A stretch of DNA of 64,000 nt from Ohtaekwangia koreensis. GTDB lineage: Bacteria > Bacteroidota > Bacteroidia > Cytophagales > Cyclobacteriaceae. The notes beneath the pieces were generated by a model that was not told the DNA's origin, did no database searches, and worked only from the letters and a program-made list of their open reading frames with translations. The translations under genes were made by a program, and so were the position numbers. Within the stretch, counting starts at the first letter, position 1. Each line of letters starts with the position of its first letter. The DNA lies in NCBI RefSeq assembly GCF_900167975.1, contig NZ_FUZU01000001.1, forward strand, positions 3,184,597 to 3,248,596. The letters run 5' to 3'. This document shows, one piece after another, positions 28,901 through 35,646 of the stretch.

Positions 28901-30933
28901 GATACGGCAACAAATCCTTCCGGATCTATAGTACTGAATGAAAAGTTCAGCGTGCCTTGTCCTGTATTCGAAATGGTTAATGTCTGCGTTGATGTTTCTG
29001 CTGTTTCCAAGCTAGCGGTTAACGCTGTTGGAGATACTGCAATAACCGGAGGCTGTGCTGTTGCCTGTTGTACTACATTGGAGATCAATGAATAGTTACC
29101 AAAAAAATCTGCAGACTTGATGGCGAAGTAATACGTTGTCCCTCCCTGTAATCCTGTCACGGTATATATTTCTGGAGTGCCTGCAACTTTTGGTGTAGGC
29201 GGATTCGGCACCGCTGTTGCAGAAGAAAAATTAGCTTCTGTTATAGGGCTGGTCGAATACCGTATATCGTAAGCCGATGCGGATCCATTACCGGGATCCG
29301 ATGGAGCTTCCCAATACAGCGTAACCGATGTGATGGTAGCATCCGCTGCTTCGAGTTCTGTTATAGGTTCGGGCGCATCGCCATCATCTTCTTGTAACGC
29401 TGAGAATGCATTTACTCTACCCGAGCCAAGCTTACCGGCAAAATCCGGATCGGCCGCATCTATATCATCCACCAGGGTTACCAACCGTCCGCGAACCATT
29501 TGTGGTGTTAAGCCGGGGCCTCCAAATTTAGAGATGATCAGTGCTGCTATACCTGACACGTGCGGACATGCCATTGATGTTCCCTGGAAGTATGCATATT
29601 GTCCACCAGAGACTGTACTCAGTACTCCTTTCGGATCATTGTTAACAAACGTCTCTCCACCGGGTCCTGCTACATCTACCCATGCGCCAAAGTTTGAATA
29701 CCATGCTTTCTTATCCTGATTCGTAACACCGGATACGGCCAGTGTTGGTTCATAATAACCCGGATAATGTTGTTCATCGCTATCGCTGTTACCAGCGGCA
29801 AAAATTACTATACCACCACGCATCGGGCCAACCTGGTTTCCGTTTTCATCCAAACCAGCTTCTGCAATAAAATAATCTATAGCATCGAGTACAGCTTGCT
29901 CAAACGCACCGGGATTAGTATATCCCCAGCTGTTCTGAGAAATGACTGCGCCATTATCAGCACCATATATATAGGTCTCTGCAAAACCGCCCGTACCCGA
30001 GGCACCGAATGCAGCACACGACATGATTCGTACACCATCGCCAGTTCCGGAACCTCCGGCAACACCTGCTACTCCTAACCCGTTGTTTGTTACTGCGGCA
30101 ATTGTTCCGCTGGTATGTGTACCGTGATCATCCGGAGCGATCTCTCCGGTATTATCACCAAAACCATATCCGTTAATATCATCTATATACCCGTTACCGT
30201 CATCATCTATATTGTTGCCTGGAATCTCATCGGTATTTACCCACATGTTGGCAGCAAGATCCGGGTGATCAACCTGAGCACCACCATCTGTAACGGCTAC
30301 GATAACAGAAGGCTTACCGGTTTCAAGTCCCCATGCCTGGAACAAGCTGATATCAGATCCGGGAGTTCCTCCTGCCTGGCCTGTATTATCATAGTGCCAT
30401 TGATTTGGAAGTAAGGGATCGTTGGAAGCACCCGGCAACGTTACGGCTGCACGCATTTCTTTTTCATCCACGCGCACAGGGCCGAAGTCTTTTCGATCGG
30501 AACCTATAATTGCCTTTTTATATACCGGCTCAACTTTTTCAATCTGTTCGATTGATCTGAATGTAGCGATGGCTGACAGAACCGGATCGGCTTTATCAAT
30601 CTCTACTTCATACCAGCGATGCAAACCATATTTACGGTGCTTCGCTTCAAACTTTTCTACTTGTCTGAAAACACGTTTGATTCCACTGACCTTGTGTTTT
30701 ACCGTTGCCAGATCGATAGACTTAATCCCGGTTAACAGGACGTTGTTCGCGCTCTTGGTATAGCGCGCATTTTCGAGCCGCTGTGCGAGCTCTTCTGTGA
30801 CTTTAATCCGAAAGACTCCTTGCTCGAGTCCTTGCTGTTGTTGTGCGTGTACATGATTAGAGAGGGCCGCTAACCATACTGCGACCAGCCACACAAATGC
30901 AGGTCGCTGAAGGAACCAGTAAAATTGCTTCAT
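22999..30933 (-). CDS. Giant secreted subtilisin-like (S8) protease with T9SS type A sorting domain
   Basis: 2644 residues from the ATG at 30933 (signal peptide ending HVHAQ). An inhibitor-like propeptide (about 30-170) is followed by the S8 domain with catalytic Asp216 (VTDGGAQVDHP), His270 (DDHGTHTSG) and Ser453 (GTSMACPHVSG). Next come a fibronectin type III domain (about 530-630), a series of ASPM/HYDIN-like Ig modules (LTISNTG, VSPDSASVAPGDS, VPVTLTV recur), a flavodoxin-like GATase/ThuA-like domain (VLILTPDNDVSDVETIL), two copies of a lectin-like jelly-roll domain (listed as repeats), a choice-of-anchor/MAM-like domain (ENFEDASFPPSGW), cadherin-like modules, and a C-terminal Por secretion tail (SIYPVPVQDELTIRV to KREIRKFIKE). 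The protein should be exported by T9SS and anchored or released at the surface. Its substrate is unknown. Confidence 0.93.
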   Translation of the reverse strand: MKQFYWFLQRPAFVWLVAVWLAALSNHVHAQQQQGLEQGVFRIKVTEELAQRLENARYTKSANNVLLTGIKSIDLATVKHKVSGIKRVFRQVEKFEAKHRKYGLHRWYEVEIDKADPVLSAIATFRSIEQIEKVEPVYKKAIIGSDRKDFGPVRVDEKEMRAAVTLPGASNDPLLPNQWHYDNTGQAGGTPGSDISLFQAWGLETGKPSVIVAVTDGGAQVDHPDLAANMWVNTDEIPGNNIDDDGNGYIDDINGYGFGDNTGEIAPDDHGTHTSGTIAAVTNNGLGVAGVAGGSGTGDGVRIMSCAAFGASGTGGFAETYIYGADNGAVISQNSWGYTNPGAFEQAVLDAIDYFIAEAGLDENGNQVGPMRGGIVIFAAGNSDSDEQHYPGYYEPTLAVSGVTNQDKKAWYSNFGAWVDVAGPGGETFVNNDPKGVLSTVSGGQYAYFQGTSMACPHVSGIAALIISKFGGPGLTPQMVRGRLVTLVDDIDAADPDFAGKLGSGRVNAFSALQEDDGDAPEPITELEAADATITSVTLYWEAPSDPGNGSASAYDIRYSTSPITEANFSSATAVPNPPTPKVAGTPEIYTVTGLQGGTTYYFAIKSADFFGNYSLISNVVQQATAQPPVIAVSPTALTASLETAETSTQTLTISNTGQGTLNFSFSTIDPEGFVAVSPDSASVAPGDSLGVAVTIDASGLLAGTYEQALFIISNDPLADTVVVPVTLTVINNGAPIASVEPDTLDFGPVFETGSKTKYITLSNAGSDSLVVSSITSDNADFTTNFTSAIVLGAFQDTTVNVIYTASSLGSSSGTLSIATNDPQHPTLTVFVLGEGVVAPSIEVSPDSLADTLNTDKTSTKILTVKNTGGSNLEYSVSVAAEATATVAVVKTIAVPAVGTTRRGIAEKSSAIASYPNQVKLKSVGQLAAVSNVLILTPDNDVSDVETILDAYDDIEADVYPKADLPSITLADLEGYDIVFATNNTQWLASGGVEPSVIGDLLADYIDEGGKVIVNQFAYSYDAWKLEGRFIDDQYGPFIPSTTDEEIVATLGDILAPGHPLLEGVSELEYTGYVQNVSLAPGATAVAAWDNDELFLAANGNVVALNLLPSLGNGGPLQWTGDLATLYENAVHYLSGASFVSVSPSEGIVAPGTQVDLEVTFDASGLDAGIYTASIDIASNAPNQELVSVPATLTVLGPEFTVTPDSLVEELEKDQTVTRTLVLKNNGPDDHNYTVTVQGGMATASVTKITLPATQARSAAASPAEKIKQNSAARQSGDYTSTAALHYSNTSAASRASVVQASTAQYATDFESFASGDITDQEGWFGQWGNWTIESTNPFSGSKHLSGLADALGQSLAFSPVVAIGTEAKSTVTAKLNIQGTGVTWQIIPQSPTEELVNTRIQFGPDGVASALVSDGAGGGGFEPFGTTPSGYFDLTIEVDRDSAYFYVYIDDVKVFTGQGFAGNIEQLVLLSLMEEAGPTLDLDDVQIIDGVKEDAVNFLTVSPTSGSLPSGASVELQVTFNSTDLEFGKYSSAVNIDVDGSKLTVPATLTVVGDPAIKVSPTVLQAIVDYKEDTTQTFKIWNTGGRPLTYSLQVIGAATDIAKLPAKPVSKFANAKTDKRLQDKVAKDIATSKSSVQKPSSIQILTGAALFEENFEDASFPPSGWNVVDNAGNGVAWDFAAAFGESNYAGTGEAATASSDAVGEAEFDTELITPVISTAGYKNIAVQYNANYQNYSSLDFLDLDIQVDGGAWTTVLSWNEDHGILREGPGEFVTVPLGEYLNGGATSFRLRWHYYDPNTDDYDWYAQIDDVVILGDARAWVTVNPATGTVPVQGVAEIQATFDASDIEPGSYVAGILVSSNATEDPLIGVVASLTVREPAIISVDPDSLHQELPVGGSATQTLTISNSGPSTLKYAFGNTPVPDAVPVISVARERKQPTATRTTPSTGLVNLRDARAFVSRVPQKNAIELYVTGFEEFAPGDIDGQEGWEGQWSNWTIESENPFEGAQHFRGLADGLGQSLAFSPVVAIGTEPISSTSLRLNVEGSDVTWQIIPQSPTAELVNTRFQISPDGSLSVLVQDSLGSGSYQPIDATLPSGYFEFRIDVERATAVFTIYIDGVEVFTGQGFAGDIEQVVILSLMEEAGPTLDIDNLAIFDGAATTPWLAYNPKSGTVPPGGSATVTVTFNAKDLLGGIYTDSLSISSNDPDHSPVIVPVTLHVIDNYAPVLGEVDSAEVIELGSLDVTFTATDADGDFVTIQLLENLPFITPVSSGNGTATYNINPALGHAGEYDLPVIASDSTGAIDSATFHVSIIPYGVESFSLVNIQTGQVLTTFTDSATLDVGTFDLYNTTIRANTNPGAVGSVRFIKDGTNANLVNTPPYNFNPYFLYQLTTGTHTLRANAYTRVNGTGTAGKSLQAVVHILNSSAVTDLDVVRSNGVKLADLADSSVIDISKPYYDKINIRANAGGSAVKSVVFELNGVYFRTDNNAPYALNGNGSGGSDTPWPATPGVYTLTATPYSYYNGTGSAGIPTTVTFEVVNGASNARLAASDELGEETGIFGLSIYPVPVQDELTIRVKGKVEGNVGVVIHNTQGIAMFSEQGEASVFRNYKVSTSKLGLTPGVYFVQVQLSNGKREIRKFIKE
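24461..25012 (-). repeat. Internal duplication in the giant protease, copy 2
   Basis: Encodes about 180 residues of a predicted beta jelly-roll domain (from GQEGWEGQWSNWTIE to SLMEEAGPTLDIDNL). It is clearly homologous to 26461-27013. The nucleotide sequences have diverged substantially, so this is an old module duplication within the gene, not a recent one. Confidence 0.85.
26461..27013 (-). repeat. Internal duplication in the giant protease, copy 1
   Basis: Partner of 24461-25012. Shared landmarks include QEGWFGQWGNWTIES, LGQSLAFSPVVAIGTE, TWQIIPQSPTEELVNTR and FTGQGFAG. The two copies are about 1.4 kb apart and are separated by Ig-like modules and the MAM-like domain. Confidence 0.85.
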
Positions 30934-31109
30934 CAGTTTTGGGTTATTTAGAGTTATACAAAAAAGACAAAAGAATACACCGGACTTCTCGATCCCCCTC
31001 AAAAAATCATTCGCACATGGTTAGAATTAAAATCCGACTGTAGATGATTTGATTAAATATATACTCCGTTATAACGGTGGATTATAACAACGATCAAATC
31101 ACTCTTGAA

Positions 31110-31131
31110 TGTAGAAAAAAAATTTTCTACA
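31110..31131. repeat. AT-rich perfect hairpin between the permease and protease genes
   Basis: TGTAGAAAA, loop AAAA, TTTTCTACA. It lies in the 299-base gap between two minus-strand genes, so it could be part of the end of the permease transcript or a control element of the protease. A second weak AT hairpin (31143-31159) carries a 9-T run on the plus strand, which is the wrong strand for either gene. Confidence 0.4.
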
Positions 31132-31232
31132 AGACTAACAAGCTATAAAAAAATTATAGTTTTTTTTTGAAAGGTAAATTTACTCTAAGACTATAGATGA
31201 ATGTTATAACACTTCATCTTGTCCTATAGCAT

Positions 31233-33665
31233 TTACTCCACCCGAAGTGAGCGAACGGGATTCATAAGCGAAGCTTTTAATGCCTGGTAACTGATGGTAG
31301 CCGTTACAACAATGAACACCAGTATAAAACTAAGTATATATGTTAAAACATCGATTGATGCGTGGTATATAAAGTTATCAAGCCACTGATTCAATAAATA
31401 ATAGGACACTGGAACGGCCAGTAAAAAGCCAGCGAGCAGCAGCCAGGCGAAGTCTCTATATATAAGAGTAAGTATGCCAGTGACGCTCGCTCCGAGTACT
31501 TTTCGGACACCGATCTCCTTAAACTTACGCTGTACTACAAACAGGACGAGGCCGTATACTCCCAGGCAGGAAATGAGTATGGCAATACCGGTAAAGGATT
31601 GTATGATCCTGGCGAAGTTCTGATGATCCTGGTATTGCTGGTCGAGTTGCTCATCTAAGAAATTAAATTCAAATGTCTTCTCGGGAAATATAGCATTCCA
31701 TTGACCGCGTAGTTTATCAATGGTTTGCTGCACATTGGTATTCTCAAATTTTATACTCAGCATATTAAACTGGTTGGGACTTACCTCCATCACCATCGAT
31801 GATATAGGCGTTGCCAGTGAAGTGAAATGGAAATCTTTTACAACGCCTACGACTTTCCCTTCTTTGCCCTCGCGATTTATAGTCTTACCCAGCGCTTTTT
31901 CTGGTGTGTCCCAATGGAATTCTTTTATAGCACTCTCGTTTACGATAAATGCAGTAGCTTGATCTGTACTGTATTCTTTCGAGAATGACCTTCCGGCAAT
32001 GATGCTCATCCCATAGGTTTGCAGGAAATCATAATCAATCGACATGTTGGCAATAAAAAGATTATCCTCCCTGGTAAACCCTTCGGGGATTGTTCCGCGG
32101 TAGGTTGCTCCTAATCCCGGAGTAGCAGACGATAGCGCAGTTCCTTTTACACCGGTCTGGCCTTCCACAACGTCACGAAACGTTTGAAGTCTTGTGGCAT
32201 ACGCAGAATCTTTACCGGCAAATATACCATTGAGGTTCTGGCTGAATAATGGGATAACGATGACATGATCCTTCTGAAAACCAAGCGGAAAATTATTCAG
32301 ATACCGGAGCTGCTTCATAATCATGATCGATCCGATCAGCAACGTACAGGCTATTGTTAATTGAAATACTACCAGCACACGTCTCAGCAATTGGCTTCCA
32401 TAATTTGCCTTCTCTCCTTTCAGGGCATGAACCGATTCGAATTGTGTAATGAAGTATGCAGGGTATCCACCGGCCAGTAACGTTATTACTATCAACAACA
32501 CAAAGGCTATGGAAAGTAATAATCCATCGGTTACGTATGAGAATAATAATTGCTTGCCTGTAACCTGATTCAACAATGGTAATGTGATATAGAACACCAC
32601 GAACGATAACGCGAAAGCAACAAAGCAGAATAAAAAGCTTTCAGCCAGGAACTGAATGATGAGTTGATACTTTAGCGATCCAAGAATTTTACGAATGCCT
32701 ATTTCTTTTATACGCGTGAACGATTGAGCGGTGGAAAGATTTATATAGTTGATGCACGCAATGATGAGCGTGAGTATACCGACACCACCAAATATATAGA
32801 TCGTTGTCATGGAGCTCGTAGACGAAGGCTCTGCCAGCAGGGTTGACTTCAAATGAATATCTGTTACCGGCATCAACTCAAAGACTTGCCCCACGAGGAA
32901 ATTCGGTTGCGCATACTTCTTTAGAAATGCATCCATATTCGTATTGACCCGCTGCGGATCAGCACCGGGCTTCAATAATACATAGGTATAGGAATGACTG
33001 ATGATAAAATTTACAGCGAGGTTGTTGCGCATGGCTTGTGCCGCCTGATCGTTTTCCAGATGATACATACTCTCATAGGGCACAATCATATTAAAACGAA
33101 GATGTGAATTCTCTGGAAAGTCCTTCACTACACCGATTACTTTAAAAGAATGTTTACCGCCAAAGATCAGCGACTCTCCTATTGGGTTCTGGTCGCCAAA
33201 ATATTTGGCAGCCATTTCTTCGTTGATCAATACTGTATAGGGTTCTGTAAGCGCCTTTGCAGGATTGCCTTTTACAAATTGAAACGAGAATGTATTCATG
33301 ATGCTCGAATCCGCGAAGTATACATTCGACTCTTCGAACGATTCATTGCCTCCATTTTTAGATATGCTTACATTTCTTCCATATACCCGGGCTGCGGCTT
33401 CAACTTCAGGAAAGAAGTCTTTCATCACGGGGGCGATCGGTGGCGGAGTGGTGGCGAGCTTCAATCCGTTCGGAGCAGTATAGGCAAGTCTATACAGGCG
33501 ATCTGCCTTCTGGTGAAATGTATCGAAACTTAACTCGGACCGTATATAGGAAACAATTAGTAAGGATAAAGCTAGTCCACAGGTCAGGCCAATAAAGTTG
33601 ATTATGGAATAGGTTTTATACTTAAGAATATTTCGTGCAGCGGTCTTGAAAAAATTACGAAGCAT
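31233..33665 (-). CDS. ABC transporter permease, FtsX/MacB type
   Basis: 810 residues. An N-terminal membrane helix (SIINFIGLTCGLALSLLIVSYI) is followed by a large MacB-like periplasmic domain, a first FtsX domain with three helices (about 280-420), a second periplasmic domain (about 440-680) and a second FtsX domain near the end (VRKVLGASVTGILTLIYRDFAWLLLAG). RVE at the C-terminus and the IGIRKILG box are typical of the Bacteroidota two-FtsX permeases. These use ATP hydrolysis by a MacB/LolD-type ATPase for envelope efflux or lipoprotein transport; no ATPase gene is adjacent, so the partner is elsewhere. A 138-base gap separates it from the symporter. Confidence 0.92.
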   Translation of the reverse strand: MLRNFFKTAARNILKYKTYSIINFIGLTCGLALSLLIVSYIRSELSFDTFHQKADRLYRLAYTAPNGLKLATTPPPIAPVMKDFFPEVEAAARVYGRNVSISKNGGNESFEESNVYFADSSIMNTFSFQFVKGNPAKALTEPYTVLINEEMAAKYFGDQNPIGESLIFGGKHSFKVIGVVKDFPENSHLRFNMIVPYESMYHLENDQAAQAMRNNLAVNFIISHSYTYVLLKPGADPQRVNTNMDAFLKKYAQPNFLVGQVFELMPVTDIHLKSTLLAEPSSTSSMTTIYIFGGVGILTLIIACINYINLSTAQSFTRIKEIGIRKILGSLKYQLIIQFLAESFLFCFVAFALSFVVFYITLPLLNQVTGKQLLFSYVTDGLLLSIAFVLLIVITLLAGGYPAYFITQFESVHALKGEKANYGSQLLRRVLVVFQLTIACTLLIGSIMIMKQLRYLNNFPLGFQKDHVIVIPLFSQNLNGIFAGKDSAYATRLQTFRDVVEGQTGVKGTALSSATPGLGATYRGTIPEGFTREDNLFIANMSIDYDFLQTYGMSIIAGRSFSKEYSTDQATAFIVNESAIKEFHWDTPEKALGKTINREGKEGKVVGVVKDFHFTSLATPISSMVMEVSPNQFNMLSIKFENTNVQQTIDKLRGQWNAIFPEKTFEFNFLDEQLDQQYQDHQNFARIIQSFTGIAILISCLGVYGLVLFVVQRKFKEIGVRKVLGASVTGILTLIYRDFAWLLLAGFLLAVPVSYYLLNQWLDNFIYHASIDVLTYILSFILVFIVVTATISYQALKASLMNPVRSLRVE

Positions 33666-33803
33666 AGGATAGGAATTGGAAGTTGTAGTAACGAAAAAAG
33701 CGTTGTGAAGACTTTCAGTTTTATGGGAATTGCAAAAAGGAAGTGTTCAGCGGTTAACCGAACCTCAAATTACCGTCACTGGTGGTAGCACAAAATCCAA
33801 TAT

Positions 33804-35501
33804 TTACGAAGGCGTCTTTTCTTCTGAGGTGAATGTCTGTAGGATGAGTCCGGCAACGATCACGACAGCACATCCTATAATATTGTACAGCAGAAAGGCG
33901 ATGGTTGTAAAGAAGTAACAATATAGCACGATGCATTGTGCCAGCAGTGCGGCGAAGAATACTGCGTTTGCTTTAACACGCTTTACATAAAAGGCAGTAA
34001 GGAATATACCCAGTATAGTGCCATAGAATAATGAACCTACAATGTTTACAAATTGAATAAGGTTTTCGGCAAACGTTGCAAGCATGGCAAAGACCATCGC
34101 GAGCAATGCCCACAATACGGTGAACCAGCGCGATGCTTTCAAATAATGGGAAGCCTCTGCTTCCTTCCGAAAGGAGCGCTTATATATATCTACAGTAGTC
34201 GTGGATGCCAGTGCATTTAATTCACCTGCCATGGATGACATGGCAGCAGAAAACATTACCGCTAACAATAAACCAATGATACCGTTGGGCAAGTGGTTCA
34301 ATACGAAGTTCAGAAATATATAGTCGCGGTCCTGCGTTTTTGCACCCGGGATGGCTTTTGCTATGGTAGATTTTACCGAATCACGCAATGAAGTCTCCTG
34401 CTTGTATAGACTCTTTACATCCTGGCTTATCGTTTCGATCCTGGCGTCATCCTTTGCATGTATAGCATCCACAAGCTGATCGACCGATTCACGTTTCTGT
34501 TCGTGTACATCTATATAGGCCTGTTCGTATGAGCGCAACGTTTCACCTTGCTCTGTCTTTAATGCCTGCTCCTTCAATACTGTATTATTGAATACAGGTG
34601 ATTGATGAAAAAGATAAAAGACAAAAACCATCACCCCAATAGAGAGGATGATAAACTGCATGGGTATTTTCAGAAGTCCGTTGAAGATAAGTCCTAGCCT
34701 GCTTTCCGCTATAGAGGAACCACTCAGGTAACGGGCGACCTGCGATTGGTCTGTACCAAAATACGAGAGGAATAAAAATGTACCGGCTATTAATCCCGAC
34801 CACAAATTATACCGGTCGCTGGGATTGAACTCAAGGTTTACCAGGTTCAGTTTCCCAAGCGTGCCTGCCAATACAACGGTATCGCTAAACGACACTTTCT
34901 CCGGCAGCATGCTATAGGCCAAAATACCTGCCAGGATCATTCCGCTCATGATCACGGCCATTTGTTGGCGTTGCGTAAGACTCACTGCTTTTGTTCCTCC
35001 TGACACTACATAAGTAATCACCAATGTGCCGATCAATATCGTTGTAATGGAGGTTGGCCATCCTAATATAGTAGAAAGCACAAGCGCTGGAGCAAAGAGT
35101 GTTATACCGGCAGATAGTCCACGAAGAATTAGAAAGAGTATAGCTGCCAGTAACCGGGTCTTTAAGTCAAAGCGTGTTTCGAGATATTCGTATGCGGTAT
35201 ATACTTTCAGGCGGTAATATATAGGCACCATCGTTACCGAGATGATCACCATAGCAATGGGCAACCCAAAATAGAATTGAAGAAAACGCATTCCATCTTC
35301 GATGGCCTGTCCGGGCGTTGAGAGAAACGTGATAGCACTGGCTTGTGTTGCCATAATGGAGATACCAATCATCCACCACTTCATGGTGTTATCGCCCTTG
35401 AGGTATCCTTCGATGTTCTGGGCACCTTTTGTTTTCAGGATTCCATACAGGACAATGAACGCGATGGTTCCGAACAGTACAACCCAATCCAAATAATTCA
35501 T
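33804..35501 (-). CDS. Sodium:solute symporter (SSS family)
   Basis: 565 residues from the ATG at 35501 (MNYLDWVVLFGTIAF). It has about 13 predicted membrane helices and the SSS fold (AITFLSTPGQAIEDG, GGTKAVSLTQRQQM, SAAMSSMAGELNALASTTTVDIYKR). Between two helices, at about residues 300-393, lies an unusually long charged, coiled-coil-like insertion (EQAYIDVHEQKRESVDQLVD to KSTIAKAIPGAK). The substrate is not evident; the upstream PIG-L deacetylase suggests an amino sugar or glycoside. Its start overlaps the stop of a 35-residue membrane peptide gene (ATGA), so they are translated together. Confidence 0.93.
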   Translation of the reverse strand: MNYLDWVVLFGTIAFIVLYGILKTKGAQNIEGYLKGDNTMKWWMIGISIMATQASAITFLSTPGQAIEDGMRFLQFYFGLPIAMVIISVTMVPIYYRLKVYTAYEYLETRFDLKTRLLAAILFLILRGLSAGITLFAPALVLSTILGWPTSITTILIGTLVITYVVSGGTKAVSLTQRQQMAVIMSGMILAGILAYSMLPEKVSFSDTVVLAGTLGKLNLVNLEFNPSDRYNLWSGLIAGTFLFLSYFGTDQSQVARYLSGSSIAESRLGLIFNGLLKIPMQFIILSIGVMVFVFYLFHQSPVFNNTVLKEQALKTEQGETLRSYEQAYIDVHEQKRESVDQLVDAIHAKDDARIETISQDVKSLYKQETSLRDSVKSTIAKAIPGAKTQDRDYIFLNFVLNHLPNGIIGLLLAVMFSAAMSSMAGELNALASTTTVDIYKRSFRKEAEASHYLKASRWFTVLWALLAMVFAMLATFAENLIQFVNIVGSLFYGTILGIFLTAFYVKRVKANAVFFAALLAQCIVLYCYFFTTIAFLLYNIIGCAVVIVAGLILQTFTSEEKTPS

Positions 35502-35605
35502 GCAAACGTGCGGGTTAGCCAATAATATAAAATGATTTGCGCCATCATGACTCCGATCACAAGCCAATACCAATGCTGCCAGGATTTAAATACAGGAGGC
35601 TTCAT
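35498..35605 (-). CDS. 35-residue membrane peptide coupled to the symporter
   Basis: ATG at 35605, stop TGA at 35498-35500 sharing bases with the symporter ATG. The peptide reads as a Trp/Tyr-rich amphipathic start (KSWQHWYWLVIGVMM) running into one membrane helix (AQIILYYWLTRTFA). The position between the PIG-L gene (42 bases upstream) and the symporter, the exact ATGA overlap and the clean single-helix composition argue for a real accessory subunit. Small single-helix partners are known for some SSS transporters. The function is inferred. Confidence 0.7.
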   Translation of the reverse strand: MKPPVFKSWQHWYWLVIGVMMAQIILYYWLTRTFA

Positions 35606-35646
35606 TTATATATAGTGGTTTATATATTATCTTTTATTTGATAAAA

